From Coptis chinensis (Eukaryota; Streptophyta; Magnoliopsida; Ranunculales; Ranunculaceae), in NCBI GenBank assembly GCA_015680905.1, contig CM027378.1:45573501-45637500 (forward strand): 64,000 bases of DNA, in the 5' to 3' direction. The notes beneath the pieces were generated by a model. The model was not told the DNA's origin and searched no databases. It saw only the letters and a list, made by a program, of their open reading frames with translations. The stretch's first letter is position 1; each line of letters opens with the position of its first letter. A program made the translations under genes and the position numbers. Of the stretch, positions 1 to 11,281 are shown in pieces.

Positions 1-600
1 CAGAAGTTAGTGGCGAAAATTATCAGCGGAAATTATTGGCGGAAATTATTGGTGGAAAGGCGGAAATTATTGGCGGAAGTTAGTGGCGAAAATAATGTCT
101 TAACTTAATTAATTGTGTGAGGTCGGCTAAAACGGTAAGAATAATAGAGCTGTAAAAGTAATAATATGGGTTTGGAACTTGTTTGGTTATAAGAAAAAAC
201 AAATGAAATAGGTAAAAGAGTAGTAAGACCGGCCTAGATGATTTGTTTTCTGTACTCTTGTTTGATTGATAAGTAAACGTGAGTAGAATAGGAATAGAAC
301 CGTTGAAAAAGTTGGAGTGCTAATAAAACAAAAAAGAATTGGTATTGGTATTGGTAGGACCGGCTTTATGACAAAATGTTTGTTGGAAGAGGAGTTATAT
401 TACGTAAGACCAACTTTAATTAGTAAGAAGGGCTAAAAGATTGCCCATGTGAAAAGAGCATGACCGGGACCCATGTGAAAAGTGAATGAAAAAAGCAATA
501 GCAATAGGACCCATGTGAAAGTGTAGGGCCCTCTTACCTTACGAATTTCTTGACTAAGTTGACGTAGAAATTGGTGTTGGCAAAATATTGAGATTGGCAA
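1..600. repeat. AT-rich flank with short imperfect tandem repeats
   Basis: The first ~95 bases are imperfect copies of a 13-16-base unit of the form GCGGAAATTATTG. Further on, GACCGGC and ACCCATGTGAAAAG motifs recur at irregular spacing. No open frame here resembles a known protein. The last nine bases before the next element (601-609) are the left copy of the MULE-1 target-site duplication, so this stretch was once continuous with the sequence starting at 6538. Confidence 0.5.
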
Positions 601-609
601 TAAAAACAA

Positions 610-946
610 GGTAAAAATACATAAATATGCAACGTACTTAGGTCCTATTAACATTTGTATCAACATAGAATTTTTTTTCACAAACGATACAATGTACTAT
701 GCCCGATTTCACAAAAATAGCAATATGTTAGGTTCCGTCAGTTAAGTGATGATGTGTCATTGTTTTTTCAATTTCGTTTTATTTGTATTTTCCATTAGGC
801 ATACCACAGCATTTCTACCACCTCAGCATTTCCACCTCAGCATTTTTGACCAACTCGGAATTTTTAACCACCTCAACTTCGCACCCTCTAAAACACGTGA
901 CCTCTAAAACACAAAACCTTCTCCAATTCGAAACAATTTAATCCCC
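610..946 (+). repeat. MULE-1 left terminal inverted repeat
   Basis: This pairs with 6189-6528. The outermost bases are GGTAAAAATAC on this side and GGCTTAAATAC read inward from the right side. The left copy lacks one unit of the short CCTCAGCATTTC-type repeat present in the right copy. Confidence 0.9.
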
Positions 947-1053
947 TACATTTGTGCATTTCCCACTCTTTCTCATTTCTCAAATTAGGGTTCAAAATCA
1001 AACTTGTGCATTTATTAATCAAAATCAAATTTGTGATTAGGGTTCAAAATCAA

Positions 1054-1454
1054 ATGTCTTCTTCAAAGTGTGCTTCAACTTCTTCTCCAAATTCTTCTCC
1101 AAATTCTTCATATTCAAGAACGTCATACACTTGTTTTGTGGACATCCTGCGATCATGAAAGTTTCTAGGAGTGTCAAAAATCTAGGGAGAAAATATATTG
1201 GTTGTCCCTATTTTCCTGGTCCCAATCATTGTGGTTATTTTAGTTGAGCTGACGAAATTGAAGAACATGAGTTGCGAAGGCTGAATAAATTGTTGAAAGA
1301 TGAGAACTTGGAACTGAAAATGAAATTGGGTGAGTTGAAGAAGAAGTTTAAGGAGTTGAAGAAGAACCATCAAAAGACTGATGCGAAGAAGAGCTTCTTT
1401 TTTACTGTTATTGTTGTGTATTTGTTACTTGTTGTGTTTCAAAATTTCTTATAA
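1054..1454 (+). pseudogene. GRF-type zinc finger / coiled-coil / C-terminal membrane-segment protein, broken
   Basis: Read across frames, this ~130-codon gene has a serine-rich start, then a GRF zinc finger (CxCG-like pair, KNLGRKYIGCP, CGYF, then an ADE stretch). A leucine/lysine-rich coiled coil follows (about 1270-1375), and a C-terminal hydrophobic segment ends at the TAA of 1452-1454. Two lesions are visible: a frame change just before the first zinc-binding pair (about 1133-1140) and an in-frame TGA at 1245-1247 where the family has the tryptophan of CGYFxW. GRF-zinc-finger proteins of this small size are common passengers of plant MULEs. Here the gene is inside MULE-1 and convergent with its transposase. 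Its function in the element is unknown. Confidence 0.75.
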
Positions 1455-1969
1455 GCTATTGAAGAATGCGTAATGTGAATTTGGAATGTTAATTAAATTT
1501 CTTGTAAGCTACTAAAGAATGTGTAATGTGAATTTGGTAATGTTAATTAAATTTCTTGTTGTGTATTTTGCTTGGTTGGATTTTTGTCTGAATTTGGGTT
1601 TTCTGATTGTGTGCATTATAGTTGCATTTAGAGTGCACGTTGATTTCAACTGAATTTTTTGTGCATTTAGAGTGCACCTGAATTCTTTTGCATTTGGACT
1701 ACAATGTTACCTACATTAGGACATAGCATACACAAGTGCAATAACAAACAATTTAAGTACAAGAAACAATAGCATTTGGATTGCAAGACATAGGATTTCT
1801 GACATGAACATGAACATTCATGCTTAGATTTTTGACATGAACATGAACAAAAAAACAATAGCATCTGACAGAAAAAACCAAAACAAAATTACATAAGACC
1901 GAAATCCTTCCAATCATTTCTGACTACCCCCATTATTATTGGTCTTAGACCTAGTCTAACTTGCCACTG

Positions 1970-2745
1970 GTGCACATGATGACCTAGTAGCAACTCTTCC
2001 TGCTGCCACTGGTTTAACTTCCAAATCCTTTGTTGCAGCTTCTATTTTTGTTGGGCTTCCCACTTTACGTGACCTAGTAGCAACTCTTCCCTCACATCAC
2101 CGGTTTAACTTCCAAATCCTTTGTTGCGGCTTCTATTTTTGTTGGGCTTCCCACTTTCTGTGACCTAGTAGCAACTCTTCCCTCTCGCCAATTGGTTTAA
2201 CTTCCAAATCCTTTGTTGCGGTAACCCGGTTCTTGTTGCGCGGCCTTTCAGTTCTTGTTACAATGAGCGATTCTTGTTGTGGTAGCCGGTTCTTGTTGCG
2301 TGCGGTTCTTGTTGCAAAGAACTTCGGTTCTTGTTGCAATGCTTGAGTTCTTGTTACTGGCGGCTTGTTCTTGTTGCAGCTTGAGTTCTTGTTGCGTAAG
2401 CAGTTCTTGTTGCGGCGGCTTTTAGTTTTGTTGGGCTTGAAACTTTACGTGACCTAGTAGTAACTCTTCCCTGCTGCCACCGGTGGTCTAACTCCCAAAT
2501 CCTTTGTTGCGGCGGCTTCTTCAGTTCTTGTTGCGGCTTTCAGTTTTGTTGGGCTTCCCACTTTCACGTGACCTAGTAGCAACTCTTCTTGTTCGGCCTT
2601 CAGTTCTTGTTTGCCTTCCCACTTTCAAATGACCTAGTAGCAACTCCCAAATTCTTTGTTGCAGCTTTAGTTCTTGTTGGGCTTCCCACTTTCTTTGAAG
2701 TTTCTGCAGATCCATCCTTCTTTGGTGGTACACCATAATCATTCA
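1970..2745 (-). repeat. Imperfect tandem repeats inside MULE-1 (possible transposase C-terminal coding region)
   Basis: A unit of about 100 bp recurs roughly six to seven times. It contains TTGGGCTTCCCACTTT, GACCTAGTAGCAACTC and CAAATCCTTTGTTGC, with shorter GTTCTTGTTGC repeats between copies. On the minus strand, stretches of the repeats are open and give recurrent ATRS/SGKPNK/ATKNLG-like peptides. Together with 3050-3300 (another repeat giving GEGVAANVGEG-like peptides), this may be a repeat-rich C-terminal tail or 3' exons of the transposase gene. That exon assignment is inference; the repetition is directly visible. Confidence 0.6.
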
Positions 2746-3333
2746 AACTAATAGGTTCACCTCTCTCAGAAATTTGTTTGAATATAACCAATTCAATTTA
2801 AAAATAAACTTAAATGGTAATCAATTCAATTGAAAGTTAGCAAAATAACTAACTAACCATGACATAAGATTCTCCATCGATAGGGGATACAAATACACCA
2901 AAACCTTGTGGTATTTTGTCTTTTTGGTGTGTTTCATCAATTGGGGCCCTCTCGAGCCTAAGAAATATTTATACAATCATACACAAAATGAATCAAACAC
3001 AACATACACAAAATGAATTTATACAATCATACACAAAAAATTACTTCACGATGGGGTGTTGTTTGATTGGTTATTTTTCTTTTCCTTTTGATTTCCTATT
3101 AGTCCTCCCTCCTCCCCATTGGCATTGGCATTGCTAGTAGCATTAGCCTCACCAGCATTGGCAGCAACACCCTCACCAACATTGGCAGCAACACCCTCAC
3201 CAACATTCTCAACTCTATTTCCATCCTCACCAAAGATTCTCAACTCCATTTCCATCCTCAAAGAACAATGTCTACTGAAAACAATGATGCAAAACAAAAT
3301 AACAATTTACCTTCATGCAGAAACAATGATGCA

Positions 3334-5518
3334 TTAACAAAATAACAACAGTTTATAATAATTCATGCAAAAACAACAGTTTGCCTTCTCTGGACATGTC
3401 CTCTTGTTATGCCCAGCTTTCTTGCATAGTGTACAATACATGATTCTTCCCTTTCTGCTTACTTGTGAGCCAACTCCTTCTACTTCATGTACCTCTTTCC
3501 TTCTTGCTTTCTTGGTCCTTCCAAGCATTCTTCTTAGTGCTGGAGGTAAGAACTTCTGACAATTTGTTTTAGGCCATAACATTTCCCCATTCAATGGCTG
3601 CAAGTAGAAGTCATATATTTTCAAGTTTGTTTCTTTCTTGAACCAATGAGCAACATACTTATCAGGGTTTTCATGAAGGTGATATATGGCTGAAACTGCA
3701 TGAGAGCAAGGTATTCCTAACAAGTTCCACCCCCTACATGAGCATGACTTCTCCTTCACATTTACTACAAACCCTTTACATGAATCAGGTACTGCACTAG
3801 TGTTACTACTCTTCACCTCATACTTGGAGTCACCAATATAATGTGCTCTCCAAAACCTTGAATGTACTTTGCTCTTCTCTAGTTTCTCTCTAGCTTTGGG
3901 ACAAAGATCATCACTCCACTTCTCCATTAATTCCCTCTTCTTCCGACACCTAAGTGCTTGATTGATTCTTATGTCTTCTAGCATATCAATGATGGACTTT
4001 CTTCTTGCATCAAGTATGACACCATTAAAAGTTTTACACATATTTTTTTCCACTGAATCACTTGAAGATCTAAAATCAAAAAGGCCCTACACCAATATCT
4101 TTGTGGGTCTTGCTTCATGAGTGTATCATATGCGGTGGTGAGGGCTTTCTTCAACTCATCGGTGACAATATCCCATTCTTGTGGAGTCCTACTCTTGGCC
4201 ATTCTCCGAACAAATTCTTCAACCGAGTTCCACTATGAAGCTTTCTAAAGTTGGCATAGATATGCCTATCACAACATCTGTGCTCAACCAATGGTAACAA
4301 CAATTCAATTGCTTGAATGAGTCCCTTCTGTTGATCAGTGATCAATGTCAACCCAATCCCATCACCAATTCCAAGATCTTCTATCAGCAGTTGTAAAAAC
4401 CAAATCCAATTTTCCTTGTTTTCCACACTAACAACAGCCTGAAGCTATTGGGAACATTTGATTGTTCCCATCTCTCCCAACAAAATTGTAAGAAGCTCCC
4501 TTTACAAAAGCTTTTCAAAAAGCTCCATCAACCCCTATTACATGCCTGCATCCTGCCTTCCACCCTCTTTTAAGTGCAGCAAAACAAACATAAAACCCTT
4601 TAAACCTACCTTCATCCACAACTATCTTGCAAGTAGTTCCCCGGGTTGGACTTGTACACTTCACTCCATAGTCCCGAGTTTTACCATAAAGGGTTTTAAA
4701 GATCCTTCAACTTCCCCATTGCTTTTCTCTTTGCCCTTAAGCCTTTGCATTTTTGTGACTTCAATACCAAACTTGTGCATCACCTCTCTTGGAACTCTCT
4801 CGGTGTCCATTTGGGGTTTGTAGTGATCCCAACAAAGTAATGCTTAGCTAACCATGCAACATTTATAGTCAGTAAGTTTCACGGACCTTGAACATTCATG
4901 CTTAGATTTCAAACTCTTAATTTGAAAACTTTTTTCACACTTGCATCCAAGTAGCCCACAATCTCCAATCACAACCCTTACACACACTTCCAATAACTTA
5001 GTACCACTCCTAGGGAACCTTATGTCATACCCATGAGTCACAAAGATAAGCTTTCAACAATTCCTTAAGCTCTTCTTTAGACCCAAACTTCATCCCAATA
5101 ACAGTTCAACTCGAAACAAATCACAACCAAGAGGCAAGCTAGGAAACCTAGAATTAACTCTTTTAATCCCACCTTCTTCATCATCAGTTATAGGGCTGTC
5201 ATAATCTGATTCACTAGCATAATCACTATCATTTTCTATAAAACCAGTAGTAACACCAAGCTCAGTTGGTTGGTTCCCATCAGTTTCTGCATTAGCCTCA
5301 ACATTATCTGCTTCTATATGATCATGCTCAGTTGGTTGGTTCCCATCAGTTTTTGCATTAGCCTCAACTTCAACTTCTATATCATCCCCAGTTGAACCTT
5401 TCTCCTTCTTCTTCTGTTGTCTTAACTGAATTCTCTTTTTCCTAAATTCAATTCTCTTTTTCCTAACCTCTATCAGTTCCACATCAGCATCATCATTATC
5501 ATCACTAATATGATCCAA
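3334..5518 (-). pseudogene. MULE-1 transposase (MuDR family), multiply frameshifted
   Basis: In gene order (descending coordinates) the domains are as follows. An acidic/lysine-rich N-terminus with a duplicated ~24-residue segment lies at 5518-5090. A MuDR N-terminal zinc-like region (FxIKSLxxxHxC type) lies near 4844-5041. The MULE DDE region lies around 4151-4700 (DGAFLKS, then LITDQQKGL, then the HRCCDRHIYANFRK stretch). A SWIM zinc finger CxCx12CxH lies at ~3700-3770, and a CCHC knuckle (CTLCKKAGHNKRTC) lies near 3390-3440. The frame changes at least near 5090, 5040, 4840, 4440, 4200 and 4050, so no full-length product can be made without several splices or recodings. Plant MULE transposases with SWIM and CCHC fingers are normally 600-900 aa, so the parts amount to a nearly complete but decayed gene. 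Confidence 0.85.
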
Positions 5519-6188
5519 GCTAGCAATATCAGAGTCTTCACTATCACTCTCCTTATCAATCCCCTCCTTTAATTTATCTTCCTGAGAATCCTCATCAATA
5601 GCATCTTCCTCGGAATCCTCATCAACAAAGATTTCTTGAATCCCTCATCAATAGCATCTAACACATAATTTCCACCCACAACATACTTGTATGACACCAT
5701 GTGTCTTTCCCTCCTGAAACATAGCATTGGTATCATTGTCAGACTCAATCAACCTAAGTTCCGACTCTAAAGTCTTCCATGGCATGCACTAATACATTTT
5801 AAAATAATTTATGTACCCCAAACTATTGACCACATTACAAAGCCCAGAAAATGTGTACAATTCCAATTTCAAATCATAACAATACTCCATTTTTCCATTT
5901 TTATAATGCATAATGGGGTATTACGAACTCCCCCATGGTGTATTTCTAACACATAATTAGTCAACGCGACAATAAAATGAATGCATTGAGTTAATAAAAT
6001 GAATGAAGAACTAATTTTAAAATGGACAATCGAGTTAAATCAACTTACTTGGTCAAGGAAAATGTGTTACTTCTTCACCCAAGTCTTCAATTTCGTTTGG
6101 TTATTAATCAAATTTACCAATTCCAACGAATATCACGTTTTTTAGGGCAAATTTTCAATTTAGGGTTTTCTTCATCAGATAGACATTG

Positions 6189-6528
6189 AGGGGATTAAAT
6201 TTTTTTGAATTGGAGAAGGTTTTGTGTTTTAGAGGTCACGTGTTTTAGAGGGTGCAAAGTTGAGGTGGTTTAAAATTCCGAGTTGGTCAAAAATGCTGAG
6301 GTGGAAATGCTGAGGTGGTAGAAATGCTGAGGTGGTATGCCTAGTGGAAAATACAAATAAAACGAAATTGAAAAAACAATGACACATCATCACTTAACTG
6401 ACGGATCCTAACAGATTGCTATTTTTGTGAAATCGGGCATAGTACATTGTATCGTTTGTAAAAAAAATTATATATTGATACAAATGTTAATAGGACCTAA
6501 GTATGTTGCATATTTCTGTATTTAAGCC
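6189..6528 (-). repeat. MULE-1 right terminal inverted repeat
   Basis: This is the inverted counterpart of 610-946. It contains three successive GCTGAGGTGG-type units. It is followed immediately by the right target-site duplication, 6529-6537. Confidence 0.9.
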
Positions 6529-6537
6529 TAAAAACAA

Positions 6538-6839
6538 AACAAAGAAGTGAATAAAAACAAAACAAGGAAGGGAATCAAGATAAGGCGGGCACGCTGAGGA
6601 GTCCTAATACACAAGAGAATAGTATTTAGAATTGTTGTTTAACTAAACTATCAGAACCCACTATAAATACAACCCACCAGGTGGGGTTGGAGAACCAAAC
6701 TAAATAGAAAGAAAGAGAGAAAAGAAAAAAAAAATTGAGAACAAAAACGGTAATAAAGATTATTATTATTATTTGTATATAGTGCGAAGTGGAAGCGAAA
6801 ATTTGAAACGGTAATGGCGAGAATTCAACTTCAACGAAG
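6538..6839 (+). promoter_or_regulatory. Promoter and 5' leader of the antisense retrotransposon gene
   Basis: A TATA box (TATAAATA, 6662-6669) lies ~170 bp before the ATG at 6840. The leader is purine-rich (GAAAGAAAGAGAGAAAAG) and contains ATT trinucleotide repeats. An upstream ATG at 6814 opens a short overlapping frame out of phase with the main ORF. MULE-1 ends ~130 bp upstream of the TATA box, so it separated this promoter from whatever lay further upstream. Confidence 0.45.
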
Positions 6840-8588
6840 ATGGACCAAAACAAAAGGTACTCTATACATACGAGGTCAACCAAGGAAGACTTCAATAACG
6901 GAGATGAAGAAACGGTTTGCATTACAAGACAAAAAGCCAAAGAAGATGAAGTAATAGCAACATGGCACCAATTATCATATGATTTGAAATTTCCCTTGGA
7001 TAATACTGTTGCAAGGATCTTAGAATGGTGGCATGTTACACCTACACAGATGTCAGTTCCATTTTGGTTAATAGTCTCAAGGATGCGAAGATTACAATTA
7101 CGATACAAACAAAGATTTGGGTGTCAAGAGCTTTACGCAATTGCAAGGCCTCGTGTCACTCCGAAAGACAATTTCATAATGCTCGGCGTGCACTTTAAAA
7201 AAAGAAGGGAGAGATTTAGTGGTCTTCCTGATAGCTACAAGCATTGGGAAGATTATCCGTATCGCATACGAGGGAAGTGGAACACAACAGGAAGGGACGT
7301 TCTAAACAATTTTACTGGTAAGAAACCGTATTGTGTTTACGCATAGGTCGATACTATATTTGTGTTAGGAAAGGAAGATTTTGTAATAACTTAATTACTA
7401 ATTGTGTTTTTGGTGGTGGTTGTATTTGTAGATGAAATTTCGCCGATTGACATGGTAGACATGGATAGCAAAACACAGGATAACTTAAAATTTTACTTCC
7501 ATAGGAAAATACCAGCTGAAGTATTTGACCTAAGTTTCCCAGATAATATAGTGGACTTCCTATGTGAGGTGGAGGAAGAGGCGGAAAAAGAGGATGAGAG
7601 TGAAGGGCAAGAGAGTGAAGAAGAAAGTGATGAGGGAGAAGAAGAACGAAGTTTTGAAGGAGAGGATGAAGATGAGAGTTGTAAAGTTGTAGGAAGGAAA
7701 AATAGTAAAAGAGGTGTGGAGGAAAAGCAAACTAAAGAATTTGAAGTGATGAGTGGACAATTAATTAGACAAAATAAGGTCAAAGATCAAAACAATATTA
7801 TTAGGAATAAGCGAATAATCGTAGAAGATGAAGATAGTAATAGTGATACAGAGGAAGGAGTGAATACTTCAAAAAAGAGGAGAACGTTAAGAAGAAAAGA
7901 TTATGAGTTACCGTTGAAGGACGACGGTGAAACTTATAAATTTTTAGAAGATGGTTATGGGAGAGAAGAGAGCGTAAAAGAAAAGGAAAAAACTGTGGCT
8001 AAAAATTTAGAGAAGAAAGACGATACTGTACAGGTTGGAGTTGGCATTTTAGCACTAAAGGAAAATCACAAAACGCAAGGTGAATCCAACAATTTAATCC
8101 ATGTGACAACTAGCATGCAACGGGAGAAAAGGAACGAGGTAAATTATGGTTACATTTGTTTATTATTTATCGGTAACATGCGTTTTAAGGTTACGTTAAT
8201 GTTTCAGGTAGTGAGAATAATGAAAGAATTAAATGAGATGGAAGAACAGGAGCAGAACGCCGCTGTAAGGACCGAAGAATTAGAAGATTTGAAAGCCCAG
8301 GTGAAAACGCAGGAAGAAGAAAATGAAAAGATGATTGCAAAAATGTTGGCGTTAGAAAAAGAATTAAGTGCTGCTAAGAAAGAGAATGTGGAAAACAAGA
8401 AATTGTTAACACAAGCTTCTTTAGAGATAGGAAATAAGGAGATGGAAAGGATGCAAACAATTATGCAAAAGGCAGATGTTCTGGAAGAGAATGAAGAGAG
8501 AAAGAAGACCTATAATAAATTATATCTAATGTATATGGAGATTGTTAAAGTTGCTCCAAAAGGTGTGCCTTTTCCAGAGGGAACTTAA
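6840..8588 (+). CDS. Three-exon gene with putative gypsy-type transposon domain and coiled coil (antisense ORF of a Tat-like element)
   Basis: The proposed exons are 6840-7317, 7432-8138 and 8208-8588. Introns are GT-AG with a GTAAGA donor at 7318 and acceptors ending TTTGTAG and TTTCAG. The joined frame is 521 aa with no stop. The second intron is 69 nt, so the frame is also open if it is retained. Residues ~40-155 resemble the plant 'putative gypsy-type transposon' domain (Transposase_28-like): a leucine/tryptophan-rich part followed by a SGLPDSYKHWEDYPYRIRGKW-type motif. The middle is very acidic (about 7560-7680), and the C-terminal third is a long coiled coil. Genes of this kind are known as antisense ORFs in plant Tat-lineage retrotransposons. 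A minus-strand LTR, PBS and gag start lie to the right (10843-11810), which fits that arrangement. Its role is unknown. Confidence 0.6.
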
Positions 8589-9620
8589 TAGACAGTTGAT
8601 TTTGAAATAAATGTAGTAAAAATACTACCAACCTTGAATGAACATGCATTGTCGGCTTTAACTTGAGAATAATATGTCATCTTGCTTTTGATCTTGCGTG
8701 TTGTGTTGTATGTTGATACGTAGTATGGATAGAAATATATGATAGCGATATAACGAGGGGAATGCAGACGCCCCCAATATAAAATCCATTGGAGAAAGTG
8801 TGATTGAAAGGCAAAGGGGCCGTGATCGTCCTCAATGAATGTAGCTATTCAGGCGTCAAAATAGTTATACCGAACGTGAGGCAAGGCCTGACAACTTTCA
8901 GAGTTTCCACAGGTGCAAGGCCGTTACCCTTGCACTGGGACCAAACTAAAACACAACGTCGTTGCCTTAATAGTGGAATTTGCACTGATATTGTAATTTG
9001 GGAGTATTGCAATAATTGTACCGAGCAAGAATAACCATCTTAATGACTCGGATTTCCTTCAAGTAGGCATGAATGCGACTGACTTGGACCGAAGAAGGCA
9101 TAATATGGATGACCTCTCTGGAATTAAAGTTAATGAATGACATTGTTGAAAGGAAGAGTACATAAAAATAGAGTAATGTAAAATGACAACGAAACATATG
9201 AGAATGGAAATTGAATGTCTTTATTGATGGATAAAATAAAACGAACTACATACATGGATAGATTTGTTATTGATGGAGTAAACGTAAAAATGCAAAAGAT
9301 TTCCTAACGGTAAAACTTGCGAAGGTGGTAAGCATTCCATGGTTTCTCTATCATTCTTCCAGAAACAGTACGGAGGAAATATGACCCCTTAGATGCTGGA
9401 CGATCTATGATGTAGGGTCCTTGCCAATTTTCTCTAAACTTTACCGATTCTATAAGCTTTGGGTTTAAACAAACAGATGCCCCCGGTTGAGCCTATGTGG
9501 AGGATGAAACTTGTCATTATCTCTTACAAGAGTTGGAAATTTTAGGCGATACACACATTCGGGTCTGCCTGGAGACTGTCTTTTTCTTTGCGTGTAACCA
9601 GCCTATCTAAGCCGGTAGCT
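8589..9620 (-). mobile_element. Non-coding interior of the Tat-like retrotransposon remnant
   Basis: No convincing coding region is present. Around 9300-9440 there is a stretch (GGTGGTAAGCATTCCATGG, then ...CCAGAAACAGTACGGAGG and a GGTCCTTGCCAATTTT-like end) of a kind I associate with internal regions of plant gypsy elements. A block at 9465-9610 recurs at 10260-10400. The retroelement assignment rests mainly on these and on the PBS and gag to the right. Confidence 0.4.
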
Positions 9621-10400
9621 TGTCTAGGATCGTGGTCTTCCCTCTAGTTGCTTCTGTGACACCTTCCTTCCCAATCGGATCAGACCTATTTAGGATGGCG
9701 ATTTTCCTCTAGTCAACGAGGTCAGCCTTCCCTGTCAAATCGGTCTCGTTTGGGATATTGTTCTTCCTTATATTTTCTTCCGTGACACCTTCTTTCCCTG
9801 TATGGGATGGCAATTTTTCTCAAATCTGCGAGGTCAGCCTGATGATGGTCTTCCTTATACTTTCTTCCGTGACACCTTCTTTCCCGGCCTGTCTGGTCGA
9901 ACCTGTCTAGAATGACGATTTTCCTCAAATCTGCAAGGTCGGCCTTCCCTGTCAGGTCCGTCCGGTCTAGGATGATGATCTTCCTTATACTTTTTTCTGT
10001 GATGATATTTTTTTTTTGTTAGGTCAGACCTGTCTGGGATGACGATTTTCCTCAAATCAGTGAGGTCGGCCTTCCCTGTCAGGTCGGACCTGTCTAGGAT
10101 ATCAGTCTTCCCTATCAGGTCAAACCTGTCTGGGATGACGTTTTTTCATAACTTATCAAGTACATTTCCTTGACCATCAAATTTTAAATTCTAACATCCC
10201 TTGACTCTATTGTTAAGTTCTTTTGCAATTAACTATTTCAATTGTTGTTCCGTCAGAGTTAAAGTATTTGCTCAAACAGATAGACGCCCCCGGTCGTGAT
10301 CATGTGGAGAAGGATACCTTCCATTGTCTCTTATTGGAGTTAGCCCACGATTAGCTCCGACCGGAGATTGTCTTATCTATCCCTGTAACCAGCCTGCCTA
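9465..10400. repeat. Direct repeat pair ~800 bp apart
   Basis: Block 9465-9610 (AAACAGATGCCCCCGGTTGAG, ATGTGGAGGATG, CTTGTCATTATCTCTTAC, then GGAGACTGTC and GTAACCAGCC) matches block 10260-10400 (AAACAGATAGACGCCCCCGG and the corresponding following words) in the same order. The tandem array at 9620-10140 lies between them, so the whole cassette looks like part of an old ~800-bp duplication. Confidence 0.6.
9620..10140. repeat. Tandem array with ~130-bp period
   Basis: Recurring words in fixed order are GAGGTCGGCCTTCCCTGTCA, GGTCGGACCTGTCTAGGATG, TGGTCTTCCTTATACTTTC, TTCCGTGACACCTTCTTTCC and GATTTTCCTCAAATCTGC. About four imperfect copies are present, and a partial continuation is visible at 10480-10600. 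Short minus-strand open frames in this region are repeat artefacts with basic low-complexity composition. Confidence 0.7.
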
Positions 10401-10842
10401 GGTCGGTAGTCACCCTTGGCAGGGCGGTCGGTATAATTATACCGCTCTTCCATGTTTGGTTGCTCTTGTCTGCGGTGCCTGCCTTCCCAGTCATGTCAGA
10501 CATATCTCGGATGGCGGTCTTTCCTGAAATTGATTCTCTGAGGTAAATCTTCCCTTTAAGATCGGACATGTCTAGGGTAGTAGTTATCCCTGTCAATCCG
10601 ATTCTCCCCATAAGTTCGGGTAATAGGGTCATTAATCTTAGAGCGTGCACTGTTTGACTGTGCTTGAGAAGTAACACGTTGCTAAGGACGATGAAGTGGA
10701 TCTTCAAGACGGTCCCATACACTAGAATGGCATGCGTCCCTGCGTGGTCGCATTGATGTAGTTGAATTGGCAACATCGTCCACCGTCCTTTGCCTCTTTG
10801 CCAACTTCCTTTTCAAGTTCCTATTTAAATTTTTAACTTGTT

Positions 10843-11226
10843 TTAACTCACGCTCAACCGTATTAGGGTGTATTGGCTGTTACTATCCCCTTTTTCGTTA
10901 GTTGGTGTGAGAGTAATGTCCACGTCTATATCCATATCAACTGAAGGATTGACACGGACGGACGGCGGACCATGTGAGGGATTACCGACTTGCAGGTTTT
11001 CTTGTTGCAAGACTGTTAGGGGTGGTGGAGGCGGCGTTTGTATTTTCGTTTGTGGTGGCGGTGGCGGCAGTGTTGCTGCAGTTGGATGTTGAGAATTGAT
11101 CCTACCACTAAGAGCAACTCGATTGTTCAACGGTTCTTGCATTGGCCGATTTGAATTTCGAGGATTGCGATTCCTATGAGTAGGAGGAATATGTTGACTA
11201 TTTGGTCTGCTTCTTGTGCTTACCAT
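10843..11226 (-). pseudogene. gag N-terminal fragment of a Tat-like LTR retrotransposon
   Basis: A 127-aa open frame begins at an ATG 36 bases beyond the PBS on the minus strand, the expected place for gag. It starts MVSTRSRPNSQH and is rich in Pro, Asn, Arg and Ser with a polyproline stretch, like the disordered N-termini of plant gypsy gag proteins. No capsid, zinc knuckle or pol follows: downstream on this strand is the repeat array. The element was therefore non-autonomous or has lost its pol genes. Confidence 0.55.
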
Positions 11227-11261
11227 CTTGATTGTTTCACGTGATAATGGATTCTAAATTC

Positions 11262-11278
11262 CCCACAGACGGCGCCAA
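11262..11278 (-). other. Primer-binding site
   Basis: On the minus strand this reads TTGGCGCCGTCTGTGGG, a PBS-type sequence frequent just inside the left LTR of plant Tat-lineage gypsy elements. It sits between an LTR-like end (...GAAACA at 11282-11287) and the gag start. The element at 54-61 kb has a very similar site (54856-54873). Confidence 0.7.
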
Positions 11279-11281
11279 TTA

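Larger units (their letters stand above)
610..6528 (-). mobile_element. MULE-1: complete Mutator-like DNA transposon with long TIRs and 9-bp TSD
   Basis: Left terminal repeat 610-946 and right terminal repeat 6189-6528 are inverted copies of each other over ~340 bp with few differences. Both start GG at the outer end and share the inner part with repeated GCTGAGGTGG motifs. The flanking nonamers 601-609 and 6529-6537 are identical (TAAAAACAA), the size expected for Mutator-type insertion. Inside are a minus-strand MuDR/MULE transposase pseudogene (SWIM and CCHC zinc motifs), its repeat-rich 3' part, and a plus-strand GRF zinc-finger pseudogene. The perfect TSD and similar TIRs suggest fairly recent insertion, but the coding parts are broken, so mobility would have needed a transposase from elsewhere. 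Confidence 0.93.

Noticed and set aside
4458..4823. 121-aa plus-strand open frame
   Set aside because: It is the complement of the MULE-1 transposase coding region; the minus strand gives the recognisable transposase motifs.
7493..7783. Serine-rich minus-strand ORF (96 aa)
   Set aside because: Complement of the acidic stretch of the antisense retrotransposon gene; composition is a mirror effect.
9722..10055. Arg/Lys-rich small minus-strand ORFs
   Set aside because: Artefacts of the tandem array; their repeats follow the DNA period, not a protein pattern.
9620..10140. CRISPR-like array
   Set aside because: The sequence is a plant nuclear tandem repeat with no unique spacers of constant length; CRISPR is not expected here.
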